Source: an uncultured Gemmatimonadales bacterium
GTDB lineage: Bacteria > Gemmatimonadota > Gemmatimonadetes > JACCXV01 > JAHWKZ01
Assembly (NCBI GenBank): GCA_947259315.1
Contig: CAMYLR010000002.1
Location: 1-27,924 of the forward strand
Direction: 5' to 3'
DNA length: 27,924 nt
The position numbers were made by a program, and so were the translations under genes. The notes beneath the pieces are model-generated. The model saw only the letters and a list, made by a program, of their open reading frames with translations, did no database searches and was not told where the DNA came from. Position 1 is the first letter of the stretch. Every line of letters begins with the position of its first letter. Of the stretch, positions 9,246 through 17,812 are shown one piece after another.

Positions 9246-10723
9246 TCTACCTCGTAACCATCGTCGTCTATCTGCTGGGGCTGCTCGGCGTCGGGGTGTG
9301 GAAGTCCCGCGGCGTGGAGACCCAAGACGACATCATGGTCGCGGGGCGTCGCTTGGGAACCGGTGTCTTGGCGCTCACCATGCTGGCGACGTGGATCGGG
9401 ACCGGCAGTCTGCTCGGAGGAGCCGGCGCTGGATACAACTATGGACTGGCGGCGGTCTGGTTCTCGATCGGCGCTTGGCTTGGCATCTTCATTCTGTGGT
9501 TTATCGCGCCACGCGCGCGGGCCTTCGCCAGCTATACCGTTCCCGACTTGCTCGAGGCCCGGTACCATCCGGTCGCGCAGACGCTGGCTACGCTCGTCAC
9601 GATCATCGCCTACACCACGATCGTCGCCTATCAGTTCCGCGGCGGCTCACTGATCCTCAACCTGACGGTCGACCTCGACGCCGTGCTGACGGGTTGGACC
9701 GGTATCGACTGGCCTTGGGGCATGATCGTCACGGCGCTCGTCGTGATTACGTACACCGGATTAGCAGGCATGATGTCGGTCGTCTACACCGATGTCGTCA
9801 ACGGCGTGCTGCTGATCTCGGGGTTGGTGTTGGCGACGCCATTTTTCTTGAGCGACGCCGGCGGGTTCACGCAGATCCACCAGAGTCTGCCCGAGTCTCA
9901 CTTCACGCTCTTCGGTACCCTCACGCCGGCTGAGATCCTGGGCCTCGGCCTTCCGCCGTTGGCGCTGATCCTGGCGGAGGCCAACATGTACCAGCGGTTC
10001 TTCAGCGCTCAGGACGCGGCGACCGCGCGCAGAGCGGTGCCGATCTGGATCGGGCTGACGATCTTCGTCGAGACGCTGATCGTCGTGCTGGCGGTGCTGG
10101 GGCGGGTGGTCTACCCGGATCTGTCGATCGCCACCGGCGAGCATGAGCAGATCTTGTTGGTCGTGCTGAGGAACGCGTTGCCGGTTGGAATCGCCGCGCT
10201 CATGCTCTCGGCGGCGGTCGCGATCGTCGTCTCGACCGGAACATCGTTCCTGTTGGTCCCGGCCACGAATATCGTGCACGACATCTATCAGAAGCGCATA
10301 AATCCCAACGCGTCTCAAGCCACGATCGTCAGGTTGACGCGGATCGTGATCGTCTCGTTGGGAGTCGTCGCCTTCATTCAGATCCAGTTCTTCACGTCGG
10401 TCCTATCGATGGCGCTGTACGCGTACACCATGTACGGAGCATTGACACCCGCCGTGTTGGCGACCTTCTTCTGGAAGCGAGCCAATGGACCCGGAGCGAT
10501 CGCGTCGATCACCGGCGGCATGGTGACGACCTTTGTCTGGCAGTTCGGTGTACCACGCGGATGGATCCCGGGGCTGCCGGACGGGATCGCGTCGTTGGAT
10601 GCGGTGATACCAGCGCTTCTTATCGCCGTTGTCTTGCTGATCGTCGTGAGCTTGGCGACGGCGCCGCCACCAGAATCGAGGTGGCGACCATTTCAGAACC
10701 CGGAACCAGGAGAGAATTCATGA
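9242..10723 (+). CDS. sodium:solute symporter (SSS family)
   Basis: This 493-residue membrane protein has about 13 hydrophobic segments and the pattern of the Na+-coupled SSS/PutP family (TC 2.A.21), including the early MLATWIGTGSLLGGAGAGYNYG stretch (about 49-70) and the SYTVPDLLEARY region (about 97-108). The Ala/Gly/Ser-rich helix AALMLSAAVAIVVSTGTSF further on is the usual Na+-site region. The substrate is not readable; proline, other amino acids, pantothenate or sugars are family substrates. Overlap by four bases with the proline-iminopeptidase-like gene favours an amino acid or peptide product, but that is inference. The C-terminal stop overlaps the next start (ATGATG). Confidence 0.93.
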   Translation: MIYLVTIVVYLLGLLGVGVWKSRGVETQDDIMVAGRRLGTGVLALTMLATWIGTGSLLGGAGAGYNYGLAAVWFSIGAWLGIFILWFIAPRARAFASYTVPDLLEARYHPVAQTLATLVTIIAYTTIVAYQFRGGSLILNLTVDLDAVLTGWTGIDWPWGMIVTALVVITYTGLAGMMSVVYTDVVNGVLLISGLVLATPFFLSDAGGFTQIHQSLPESHFTLFGTLTPAEILGLGLPPLALILAEANMYQRFFSAQDAATARRAVPIWIGLTIFVETLIVVLAVLGRVVYPDLSIATGEHEQILLVVLRNALPVGIAALMLSAAVAIVVSTGTSFLLVPATNIVHDIYQKRINPNASQATIVRLTRIVIVSLGVVAFIQIQFFTSVLSMALYAYTMYGALTPAVLATFFWKRANGPGAIASITGGMVTTFVWQFGVPRGWIPGLPDGIASLDAVIPALLIAVVLLIVVSLATAPPPESRWRPFQNPEPGENS

Positions 10724-11085
10724 TGGCGGAAAAGATCCAAGTGGGGATGCGGGCGTTCGCCGCAGTCGGCTTGGCATTGGCGCTTGCCTGCGGTGGTAGT
10801 GATGAAGAAACCGCCCCGGCCGACACCGAAGTGCCGGTGGACGAAACACCGGCGGTCGCCGACTCGCTGATCGAGCAGGATGTTCAGTCCCGGATCGATG
10901 CCGACCCGCGGCTCGACGTCGACGGCGTGTCGATCACCGCAACAAGTCAGGACCAGGTCGTCACGTTGACGGGCGAGGTGCCGTCCCGGCTGGAGCTATC
11001 GGTCGCGCACGAGGTCGCGATGTCGGTGCTCGGAGTGAGGCGGGTCTTGTCGGATTCACTAGAGGTCGCTGCGGAAAGCCAGTGA
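10720..11085 (+). CDS. BON-domain lipoprotein
   Basis: The start ATG 10720 has AGGAGA about six bases upstream and overlaps the symporter stop; a second ATG follows immediately at 10723. The 121-residue product has a short N-terminal basic/hydrophobic segment ending LALAC (Cys24), a slightly weak lipobox, then an acidic, Pro/Thr-rich linker (25-48) and a BON domain (about 49-116: helix, then strands around VSITATSQDQVVTLTGEVPS and a helix with AHEVAMSVLGVRRV). BON domains are small alpha/beta modules in periplasmic proteins thought to bind membranes or ligands. Its role beside a transporter and hydrolases is unknown. The stop overlaps the next gene's GTG by four bases. Confidence 0.82.
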   Translation: MMAEKIQVGMRAFAAVGLALALACGGSDEETAPADTEVPVDETPAVADSLIEQDVQSRIDADPRLDVDGVSITATSQDQVVTLTGEVPSRLELSVAHEVAMSVLGVRRVLSDSLEVAAESQ

Positions 11086-12179
11086 AGACGACACGGCGTG
11101 ACTTTCTGGTTAGCGGTGTATCGGCCGCAGCCGGGACCGCGTTGGCGCCTGGCAAGGCAGCGGCCAGCTGGCGCAAGGTCCTGCCGGTGTCGCGCCCCGT
11201 CGCCGGCCCGGTGGCGGTCGCCAGTGGCAACGGTCAGCCGGCCGTGGCGCGCGCACTCGAGCTACTCAATGAAGGGTCGGATCCGCTGGATGCGGTCATC
11301 GCCGGCGTCAACATCGTCGAGGCCGATCCGGATGACGTCACCGTCGGTTACGGCGGCTTGCCCAACGCGGACGGTGTCGTGCAGCTCGACTCGTGCTGCA
11401 TGCACGGACCCACCCACCGCGGCGGCGGCGTTGCCGCGCTCGAGGGCTTCCGCCATCCGTCCAAGGTCGCGCGGCTCGTTATGGAGGAAACCGACCACGT
11501 CTTGCTCGTCGGTCAGGGTGCGCGGAAGTTCGCGCTCGAGTACGGCTTCGAAGAGGAGAACCTGCTGACCGACACGGCGCGTCAGATCTGGCTCTACTGG
11601 CGCGGTTCGCAGAGCGAGATCGACGACTATCTCGTGCCCAACACCGAGGAGTTCACGCCGCGCGCCAAGGAGATTATCGAGAACAACCCGAGCCTCTTCT
11701 ACCCCGAGGAGCCTCGATCGGCGGGGACGATCAACTGTTGTGCGGTCGATGCCAACGGTGATTTGGCGGCTGTCACGACGACCAGCGGACTGTTCTTCAA
11801 GATCCCCGGACGGGTTGGCGACTCGCCCATTGTTGGCGCTGGACTGTACGTCGACAACGATGTCGGCGCCGCGGGCTCGACCGGCCGTGGGGAGGCGAAC
11901 CTGCTCAATTTGACGTCGTTCCTCGTGGTCGAGGAGATGCGTCGCGGTCGATCACCGACCGAGGCGTGCCTAGCGGGGTGTCGGCGGATCGTCGAGAACA
12001 ACATCGAGAAGCGGCTACAAAAACCGAACGGTGATCCGACGTTCAACGTCTCGTTCTACGCCGTCAACAAGGCTGGCGAGTACGGGTCGGCGTCGATCTA
12101 CGGTCCGGGACGGTTCGCTGTTGCCGGGGCTGGCGGGGACGAACGGCACGAAGACCGCGCGTTTTTGCTGACGCGCTAA
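11082..12179 (+). CDS. Tat-exported Ntn hydrolase, glycosylasparaginase/isoaspartyl peptidase-like
   Basis: This 365-residue protein resembles N4-(beta-N-acetylglucosaminyl)-L-asparaginase, which cleaves the GlcNAc-Asn bond and related beta-aspartyl links. It begins with a Tat signal (TTRRDFL, 3-9, then a hydrophobic stretch to about 28), so it should be exported folded. Family features are DPLDAVIAGVNIVEADP (67-83), VGYGGLPNADGVVQLDSCCM (88-107), the autocleavage region with likely nucleophile Thr216 in AGTINCCAVD, VTTTSG (231-236) and GDSPIVGAG (246-254). In well-studied enzymes the residues before the threonine are His-Asp; here they are Ala-Gly. The start is GTG, overlapping the BON gene stop. 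It ends convergently, sharing four bases with the CPBP gene stop. The group may process exported glycopeptides or isoaspartyl peptides. Confidence 0.9.
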   Translation: MKTTRRDFLVSGVSAAAGTALAPGKAAASWRKVLPVSRPVAGPVAVASGNGQPAVARALELLNEGSDPLDAVIAGVNIVEADPDDVTVGYGGLPNADGVVQLDSCCMHGPTHRGGGVAALEGFRHPSKVARLVMEETDHVLLVGQGARKFALEYGFEEENLLTDTARQIWLYWRGSQSEIDDYLVPNTEEFTPRAKEIIENNPSLFYPEEPRSAGTINCCAVDANGDLAAVTTTSGLFFKIPGRVGDSPIVGAGLYVDNDVGAAGSTGRGEANLLNLTSFLVVEEMRRGRSPTEACLAGCRRIVENNIEKRLQKPNGDPTFNVSFYAVNKAGEYGSASIYGPGRFAVAGAGGDERHEDRAFLLTR

Positions 12180-13051
12180 ACGCTACGCAGGCCGTACCTG
12201 CGGCTGGTAAACACGAGCAGTACGAGCACTTCGAAAACCACAGCCGGTAGCGAGGCTTCGAAACCGTAGCTGCCACCCGTCAACCAGTCAGAGCCTGTCA
12301 GCGTGACTACGGCCATGGCCGCTTCGCCTTCCTTTCCCGATAGCTCAAGACCGAACAGCTGATACGCGGTCGCGTTCCAGCCGAAGTGGTAGCCGATTAA
12401 AAGCCACAAGGAACCAGAGCGCACGAGCAGCCAACCCATCAACACCCCGCCGATTGCCGTATAGGCGAGGCCCTCCCAGTTCGCTCCCGGGTTGCCGCTG
12501 TGCATAAGTCCGAATAACGCGCCCGTAATGATCACTGCCGCGACCGGGTTCAGGCCGATCGACAGCTGTCGCAAAAGGTAGCCGCGCAGGCCCAGCTCCT
12601 CCCAACCGGCCAGGAGGAAGAGCGTCAGGGCCATCGGCAGTAGGGCGTTGACAGCGCTCATCGGCGTCACGTCGCCCACCCCGATGTTGCCATAACCGCT
12701 GACGAGCGAGAGACCGACGAGCAAGCAAATCGGTAGCGCGCCAAGCAGGGTCCCCATCGCCGTCTCGGCCCAGGCGGTCCCCTCGAACGGTAGACCGATC
12801 GCGGCCGGACCCTGCATTTCGAATCGCCGCAACAGAAGCAGTATGATCCCGAGCGTAGCTCCGGCCGTCACCGCAGCAAAAACCAGGAACGGCCACGGAC
12901 CGCCTTCCTTCATTCCCGGCAAACCGGCTGCACGCCAACCTGCGTTAATAGCGAAGAGGACAACAGCCAGCAGAGCGATGAACACCACGATCCGCCAGCC
13001 TGTGCGCCATTCGGCGCTGTTATTTCGAAGGATTGCGCTGAAGTGGATCAC
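12176..13051 (-). CDS. CPBP-family intramembrane metalloprotease (first copy)
   Basis: This 291-residue multi-pass protein has all three CPBP (Abi/Rce1-like) motifs: EELGLR (Glu151, Glu152, Arg156), FGLMH with His184, and HFGWN with His222 and Asn226. About eight membrane segments are visible. Relatives cleave substrates within or near the membrane, such as CAAX proteins, bacteriocin precursors and leader peptides; many bacterial copies are uncharacterised. GTG start at 13051 with only a weak ribosome site. It lies 52 bases downstream of the ABC exporter operon on the same strand and may be its last gene. Its TAG overlaps the asparaginase TAA in the shared CTAA, leaving no room for a terminator between the convergent genes. 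Confidence 0.9.
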   Translation of the reverse strand: MIHFSAILRNNSAEWRTGWRIVVFIALLAVVLFAINAGWRAAGLPGMKEGGPWPFLVFAAVTAGATLGIILLLLRRFEMQGPAAIGLPFEGTAWAETAMGTLLGALPICLLVGLSLVSGYGNIGVGDVTPMSAVNALLPMALTLFLLAGWEELGLRGYLLRQLSIGLNPVAAVIITGALFGLMHSGNPGANWEGLAYTAIGGVLMGWLLVRSGSLWLLIGYHFGWNATAYQLFGLELSGKEGEAAMAVVTLTGSDWLTGGSYGFEASLPAVVFEVLVLLVFTSRRYGLRSV

Positions 13052-13103
13052 TTGTCGGTCACCAGTGTGTTGCCGCCGCGATTGACGGCGATATCCTCAG
13101 TTC

Positions 13104-14273
13104 CTAGCTGCCGACCTCGCGTAACGCTTCCACGACGGGTCTCCTCGCGGCGCGGCGGGCAGGTAGGAAACCGCCGATCACACCCATAACGAGCGCGAAC
13201 ACGATCCCGGCCACCAGCAATGTCGGCGTGACCCGAAACGCGAACGCCACCTCGCTGAACGAGTTCCAGTTCGTGGTGCTGGTCACGAGGCCGTTGATGG
13301 GGAGTGCGATCAGGCAGCCGATCAGACCGCCGAGCAGCGCGATCAACATCGACTCGACGACGAACGAGGCCATCACCGAGCGCGGCTTGAAACCGAGCGC
13401 GAGCAGCACGCCGATCTCGGGGGCCCGAGAATCGACCGCCGAGTACATCGTGTTGACCGCCCCGAACACCGCCCCGATCGCCATCACCCCAGCGATGAAC
13501 ACGGCCAGGAAACGAAGGATGTCACCCAGCAACGTTCCCTGGTTGGCGTAGAACTCGCGCTCGAGGTGCGCATCCACGGCGAGTCGGGGATCCGCCTCCA
13601 ACGTTTCGGCAACGCCTTCAAACGCTGACGGGTCCTCCATCCGTAGGGCGACCGTCTGGAAGACTTGACCCCGGAACACGGGCATGAACAACTCGTTCTC
13701 CCCCCAGACCTCGGACTCGAACGAAGAGCCGCCGGCTTCGAAGTGCCCGACCACCTCCCAATCGCGACCGGCGAACCGAAGCGACTCTCCGATCTCGGTA
13801 TTGGGGACCCGTGTGACCAGCGTCTCGCCAACGATGATCTCGCCGCTGCCGGGGCGGAACGTTCGACCTTCGGTGATACGAATCCCGGTGCGCACATCGA
13901 ACGCCTCCGGGCTGACGCCGCGGATCACGACGTTGGCCATCCCGCCGCTGCGCCGCTCTAACCCGACCACGACAAAAGTCTCTGGACTGATCAGTGGCTT
14001 CCCGCTCGCATCCTTGGCGACAAACGGGAGCGCCGCGATGGCGTTGGCGACATCCCGGTTGATGCCGCTACTAAGCTCGGAGTCGGCACCCCGCCGCAGC
14101 ACCAGGATGTTCTCCGTAGAACCGGTCTCGACGAGCGCGGCTTGGAAGCCGAGCGAGAGCGCCATCATTCCGATGAACACAGCCACGACGAGGGCCATGC
14201 CGAGCGCCGTCGTCAATGTCGCCGTCGGTCTCGCCCGAAGGCTCCGCAGGTTGTATAGAATCGGGATCTTCAT
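13104..14273 (-). CDS. ABC transporter permease, FtsX/MacB type (second subunit)
   Basis: Reading from ATG 14273 (Met-Lys-Ile-Pro-Ile-Leu-Tyr-Asn-Leu-Arg) gives 389 residues with the four-helix MacB/FtsX plan: one N-terminal membrane helix (about 20-45), a long extracytoplasmic domain with mixed strands and helices, then three C-terminal helices. The conserved cytoplasmic coupling segment PEIGVLLALGF lies between the second and third helices, and a C-terminal PARRAARRPVVEALREV motif is typical. An open frame extends further upstream, but that part overlaps the preceding permease gene. It lies 22 bases after that gene. It likely pairs with it to make a heterodimeric exporter. Confidence 0.92.
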   Translation of the reverse strand: MKIPILYNLRSLRARPTATLTTALGMALVVAVFIGMMALSLGFQAALVETGSTENILVLRRGADSELSSGINRDVANAIAALPFVAKDASGKPLISPETFVVVGLERRSGGMANVVIRGVSPEAFDVRTGIRITEGRTFRPGSGEIIVGETLVTRVPNTEIGESLRFAGRDWEVVGHFEAGGSSFESEVWGENELFMPVFRGQVFQTVALRMEDPSAFEGVAETLEADPRLAVDAHLEREFYANQGTLLGDILRFLAVFIAGVMAIGAVFGAVNTMYSAVDSRAPEIGVLLALGFKPRSVMASFVVESMLIALLGGLIGCLIALPINGLVTSTTNWNSFSEVAFAFRVTPTLLVAGIVFALVMGVIGGFLPARRAARRPVVEALREVGS

Positions 14274-14295
14274 GTTCGGTTCCGCACGCGGTCGC

Positions 14296-15435
14296 TCAAG
14301 CCACGCGCCGGAGCGCGTCGACCACTGAGAGTCGAGCCGCCTCACGGGCGGGCACGAATCCGCTGATCAAACCCAACACGACCGCGATCGCGAGACCCTG
14401 GAGCATCGTCGACGGCAAGACGGTGTAGCCGGGCAGGATGCTGCCCAGCATCTCGTTATTGGCGAGCATCACCGAGGCCGCGGCCAACCCGAGGACGCCA
14501 CCTACGACGCTGATCGCCAGGGACTCGGCAACAACCAACCGCGACAACAGACCATCCCGGAACCCAAGCGTCTTGAGCACGGCCACCTCGTTGATTCGTT
14601 CGCGTGACGACATCATCATCGTGTTGGCGGCCACGAGGAGGATGGCGAAGAAGACGGCCGTCCCGATCGCGCGCACGAGGAACCCGACGTTCCCCCACAT
14701 CGTGACAAAGCCAGCTTGAAACGCTTTCTCGGTCTCGGTTTGGGTGGGATCGCTCGAGTTCTCAAAGCTGCCATCGATCCGGGCCGCGACCTCCGTGGCC
14801 AGGTTGGGATCCGAAGGCCGAACGATAAACCAGCCTGGTGTGGCCGATTCGCCCGAGTTCTCGAACAAGTAATCGTAGTGGAAGTACATGTTCTCGTCGC
14901 CGAAGCTCGGGTTGTCGGGCTCGTAAACGCCCCGGATCACGAACTCCCAGTCGCCCGGGAAGATCGTCCCCTGAAGCACGATCGTCTGACCGAGTGACCA
15001 CCCGAACCGCTCCATGAGTCCCTGACCCACGATGGTGCCGGATTTCTCGCCATTGAATGCGTCCAGCTGCGCTGGAGCGATCTGAATCTCGGGGTACATC
15101 GAAAAGAACGTCTCTTCGTCGACGGCGAACTGAGCGAAGTAGTTGCGTGAGTCGATGTACGTGCCGCCGAACCAGTTCGCCCACGAGACCGCCTCGACTC
15201 CGTCAACAGCCCGAAGCCGTTGTGTATACGCCTCGGGTAGCGGAAAGACGATCCCGGTCGCGTTGCGGGTAATCAACCGCGACTCGCTCCCGACCTCGCT
15301 GGTCGCATCCAGCGCCGTCAGCACCGACTGCAGTGCCGCAAACAGGAACAGCGCCACACCGACGCTGAGTACCGTGAGGATGCTGCGGCGTTTGTTACGC
15401 GTAAGGTTCTTCCACACGAGCCGTGCGTGCTTCAT
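14296..15435 (-). CDS. ABC transporter permease, FtsX/MacB type (first subunit)
   Basis: This 379-residue protein has an N-terminal basic segment (KNLTRNKRRS, 9-18), a first membrane helix (about 19-41), a large extracytoplasmic MacB-like domain (about 45-250), and three C-terminal helices. The coupling motif NEVAVLKTLGF and the C-terminal PAREAARLSVVDALRRV match the MacB/LolC/FtsX permeases, which expel peptides, lipoproteins or drugs from the outer face of the membrane using a cytoplasmic ATPase. Its ATG overlaps the ATPase stop (ATGA), showing tight coupling. The two permeases share the same plan but differ in sequence, so the transporter is probably a heterodimer of LolCE type rather than a MacB homodimer. 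Confidence 0.93.
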   Translation of the reverse strand: MKHARLVWKNLTRNKRRSILTVLSVGVALFLFAALQSVLTALDATSEVGSESRLITRNATGIVFPLPEAYTQRLRAVDGVEAVSWANWFGGTYIDSRNYFAQFAVDEETFFSMYPEIQIAPAQLDAFNGEKSGTIVGQGLMERFGWSLGQTIVLQGTIFPGDWEFVIRGVYEPDNPSFGDENMYFHYDYLFENSGESATPGWFIVRPSDPNLATEVAARIDGSFENSSDPTQTETEKAFQAGFVTMWGNVGFLVRAIGTAVFFAILLVAANTMMMSSRERINEVAVLKTLGFRDGLLSRLVVAESLAISVVGGVLGLAAASVMLANNEMLGSILPGYTVLPSTMLQGLAIAVVLGLISGFVPAREAARLSVVDALRRVA

Positions 15436-16103
15436 TGGTGCAACACACCTTTCTCGAGATACATCTTCCTGTGTGCCCGTTCGGCCGCGTGCTGATCGTG
15501 CGTGACCATCAGCACCGTCTTATTGAACTCCGAGTGCAATCGTTCCAGCAGGGTCAGAATCTCTTCTGCCGACGCTGCGTCGAGATCACCTGTCGGCTCG
15601 TCCGCTAGGATCATCACCGGATCGCTGACGATCGCGCGCGCGATCCCGACCCGCTGCTCCTGACCGCCCGATAGCTGTCTCGGGTAGTGCTCCATGCGAT
15701 CCGACAGGTTGACGACGTTGAGCGCCACTTCGACGCGTTCTCTGCGTTCGTCCTTTGAGAGGTTGGTGAGCAACAACGGCAGCTCGACGTTTTGGAAGGC
15801 CGTCAATACCGGCAGCAGATTGTAGAACTGGAACACAAATCCGATGTGATTGGCGCGCCAGTCGGCCAACCGGTTGGGGCCAAGGCTCGTGATCTCTGAA
15901 CCATCGATGGTGATCGTTCCTGAGTCCGGCTGGTCGAGTCCCGCCATCAGGTTGAGCAGCGTGCTCTTCCCGCTGCCGGAAGGGCCCATCAGGGACAGGT
16001 ACTCACCGGCCTCGATATTGAGATCGACGTCCTCGAGCACCGAGATGATCTCGGCCTCGGTCTGATATCGTTTTGTTAGGTCGCGCAGTTCGACCAGCGC
16101 CAT
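15432..16103 (-). CDS. ABC transporter ATPase, LolD/MacB type
   Basis: This 223-residue cytoplasmic ATPase drives the exporter formed with the two FtsX-type permeases downstream. All motifs are intact: Walker [10 protein letters not shown] (40-48), Q-loop Gln92, signature LSGGQ (144-148), Walker B MILADEP with catalytic Glu169, D-loop GDLD (172-175) and switch His202. The [22 protein letters not shown] stretch is typical of the LolD/MacB/FtsE group and unlike metal importers, so it is unlikely to serve the metal system at 4966-6897. ATG start with AAGG upstream; the stop overlaps the first permease gene. Confidence 0.96.
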   Translation of the reverse strand: MALVELRDLTKRYQTEAEIISVLEDVDLNIEAGEYLSLMGPSGSGKSTLLNLMAGLDQPDSGTITIDGSEITSLGPNRLADWRANHIGFVFQFYNLLPVLTAFQNVELPLLLTNLSKDERRERVEVALNVVNLSDRMEHYPRQLSGGQEQRVGIARAIVSDPVMILADEPTGDLDAASAEEILTLLERLHSEFNKTVLMVTHDQHAAERAHRKMYLEKGVLHQ

Positions 16104-16133
16104 GCCCTTGCCTTTCTCGCGTGTAGAGATCAG

Positions 16134-17375
16134 TTACTCCGCCTCTGTTGCTCGAGCGCCATCCTCGAGCTCTCCATCGGCGCTCACAACCAACCGTTCA
16201 CCGCCCGAGAGCCCCGAAAGAACCTCGCGCCGGCCGCCGGAAACCGGTCCGGCTTCGACGATTCGTCGCTCGAGCCGACCGTCGCGAACCAGCCATACGA
16301 CCGCTTGGCCCGCGTCATCGCGCACCGCTTCCGACGGCACCGTGATGCGCGACGGTGCGGCGGTACCCGTCTCAGCCGCGCCAGCGGGCTCGCGAAACTC
16401 GACCCGAGCCGCCATCTCTGGCAACACCCGATCGTCGACATCGACAAACGCTACTTTCACTTCCACTGTGGCGCGCTGCCGATCGGCCGTCGGAACGATC
16501 TGCCGAATCTCACCCTCGTACGCGTCCCGAGGGTAGGCATCGAGCCGTATCTCGGCCGGTTGACCGTTCTCGAGCTGTGCGATGTAAGCCTCGTTGACGT
16601 CCACCTCGACTTCGAGCGTCTCGAGATCGGCCATCGTCACGACCGCGCCACGGGTCAACCCACTCCCCGTCGCGACCGGCGCGACGACCTCACCCAGCTC
16701 TGCGTCCTTGCGCAGAATCGTGCCATCGAACGGCGCTCGAATGTACGTGAAATCGAGGTTCGATTGTGCCAGCGCGAGAGCCGAGCGGTCGACCTCGATC
16801 TGCGCCTGCTGGAGCTCGACGCGCGCCTCGGCGCTGGATAGCTCGGCCGCGATGCGCTCGACCTCCTGCTCCGACGCCGCGTCCTTGGCACCCAGCTCTT
16901 CGACCCGCGCCAGATCTCGCCGCAGTTGATCGCGCACCGCGATCGCATCGATGAGCCCTGCCCGCGAGCGCTGAACGTTGGCCCGCTCCTGCGAGACAGC
17001 GGCCTTGAAGTCGCTGTTCTCGAGTCGCGCGATGATCTCGCCCTTCTTGAGTACGGTGCCGACATCGACCGGAAGCGAATCGAGGCGGCCAGTGATGCGC
17101 GAGGAGACCGAAGCCTGTGTGCGAGCGACGACGTAGCCATTGGCGGTGATGCCCGTGGACGAGCCCGCTCCGCCGCCGGACACCTGCGCCAGTGCGGTGG
17201 TCACTTCGACGCCACCCCGGCTTCGGGTCCACAGAAAAGCGGTGCCTAACAGCGCCAGCACGATCACCACCGCGGTGATCGTGCGCACTCGCTTGCTCGA
17301 CCTGGACCCCGAACCGCGAGCGGTTCCGCGGTCCAGGGTCAACTTGGATAGATCAGAGGATCCGGCTTCAACCAT
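16134..17375 (-). CDS. periplasmic adaptor (MacA/HlyD/RND membrane-fusion type)
   Basis: This 413-residue membrane-fusion protein has a cytoplasmic N-terminus, one membrane helix (about 33-49), then lipoyl-type half motifs flanking an alpha-helical hairpin (about 122-215, rich in Ala/Glu/Arg/Gln heptads), an adjoining beta-barrel domain and a C-terminal membrane-proximal domain. The motifs SSRITGRLDSLPVDVGTVLKKG (near 91) and FTYIRAPFDGTILRKDAELGE (near 210) are typical. MacA-type adaptors connect MacB-type transporters to an outer-membrane channel. No TolC-like gene is present here, so the channel would be encoded elsewhere. Its ATG overlaps the VKOR gene end by eight bases, and the ATPase gene follows after 30 bases. 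Confidence 0.93.
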   Translation of the reverse strand: MVEAGSSDLSKLTLDRGTARGSGSRSSKRVRTITAVVIVLALLGTAFLWTRSRGGVEVTTALAQVSGGGAGSSTGITANGYVVARTQASVSSRITGRLDSLPVDVGTVLKKGEIIARLENSDFKAAVSQERANVQRSRAGLIDAIAVRDQLRRDLARVEELGAKDAASEQEVERIAAELSSAEARVELQQAQIEVDRSALALAQSNLDFTYIRAPFDGTILRKDAELGEVVAPVATGSGLTRGAVVTMADLETLEVEVDVNEAYIAQLENGQPAEIRLDAYPRDAYEGEIRQIVPTADRQRATVEVKVAFVDVDDRVLPEMAARVEFREPAGAAETGTAAPSRITVPSEAVRDDAGQAVVWLVRDGRLERRIVEAGPVSGGRREVLSGLSGGERLVVSADGELEDGARATEAE

Positions 17376-17802
17376 CTATCGCTTCCAACGCTATGGGATT
17401 CCGATGCAGCGCGATCGCGGTCAGCAAGAGTCCGGTGGATACCCCAGCCGACATCAAGCAGTACCGACACCAGGCGTCGATCACCGCTGCTTGGAGGTAA
17501 ACCAGAAACGCCGACATCGTCACCGCAATGGCGGTGATGGCGACAAAAGCGACGCTAAGAGTCCGGCTCCAACCCAACGGCGGAGTCCACACGATGAGAT
17601 TCACGACGACGTAGTAGAGGAGACCCACAACCGCGAGGGGCACCCCGGCGACGGTCGCGTATTCACTGGTGGTCACGATATCGCACCCCCCGCCCGGTCC
17701 ACACGCCAGTGAGGCCGCCCCGTAGTGGGTCGCTGTCAGATACGCGGCATCGAGGAAGCCCACAAAGGCCAGCGCCCGAGCGATCCAGAGAATCCCGATC
17801 AT
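17368..17802 (-). CDS. vitamin K epoxide reductase (VKOR) family disulfide-forming protein
   Basis: Bacterial VKOR proteins oxidise DsbA-like partners and pass electrons to quinones, replacing DsbB in making disulfides outside the cytoplasm. From ATG 17802 the 144-residue protein has four or five membrane segments, the outer cysteine pair Cys34 and Cys40 (ACGPGGGC), Ser46 in the CDIVTTSEY loop, and the quinone-side CRYC motif (Cys112, Cys115), all four key cysteines present. No thioredoxin domain is fused. A longer reading to 17970 overlaps the CPBP gene and adds a non-membrane stretch, so I reject it. It begins 10 bases after that gene ends and overlaps the adaptor gene, tying disulfide formation to the exporter. 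Confidence 0.92.
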   Translation of the reverse strand: MIGILWIARALAFVGFLDAAYLTATHYGAASLACGPGGGCDIVTTSEYATVAGVPLAVVGLLYYVVVNLIVWTPPLGWSRTLSVAFVAITAIAVTMSAFLVYLQAAVIDAWCRYCLMSAGVSTGLLLTAIALHRNPIALEAIDG

Positions 17803-17812
17803 GTCGTTGAAA

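Noticed and set aside
14274-14345. Upstream extension of the second FtsX-type permease
   Set aside because: It overlaps the end of the preceding permease gene and adds residues unlike MacB/FtsX N-termini; ATG 14273 begins the typical basic segment before the first helix.
15432-16103. ABC ATPase as the missing partner of the metal permease
   Set aside because: Its motifs are of the LolD/MacB/FtsE type and its stop overlaps an FtsX-type permease gene, so it belongs to the exporter.
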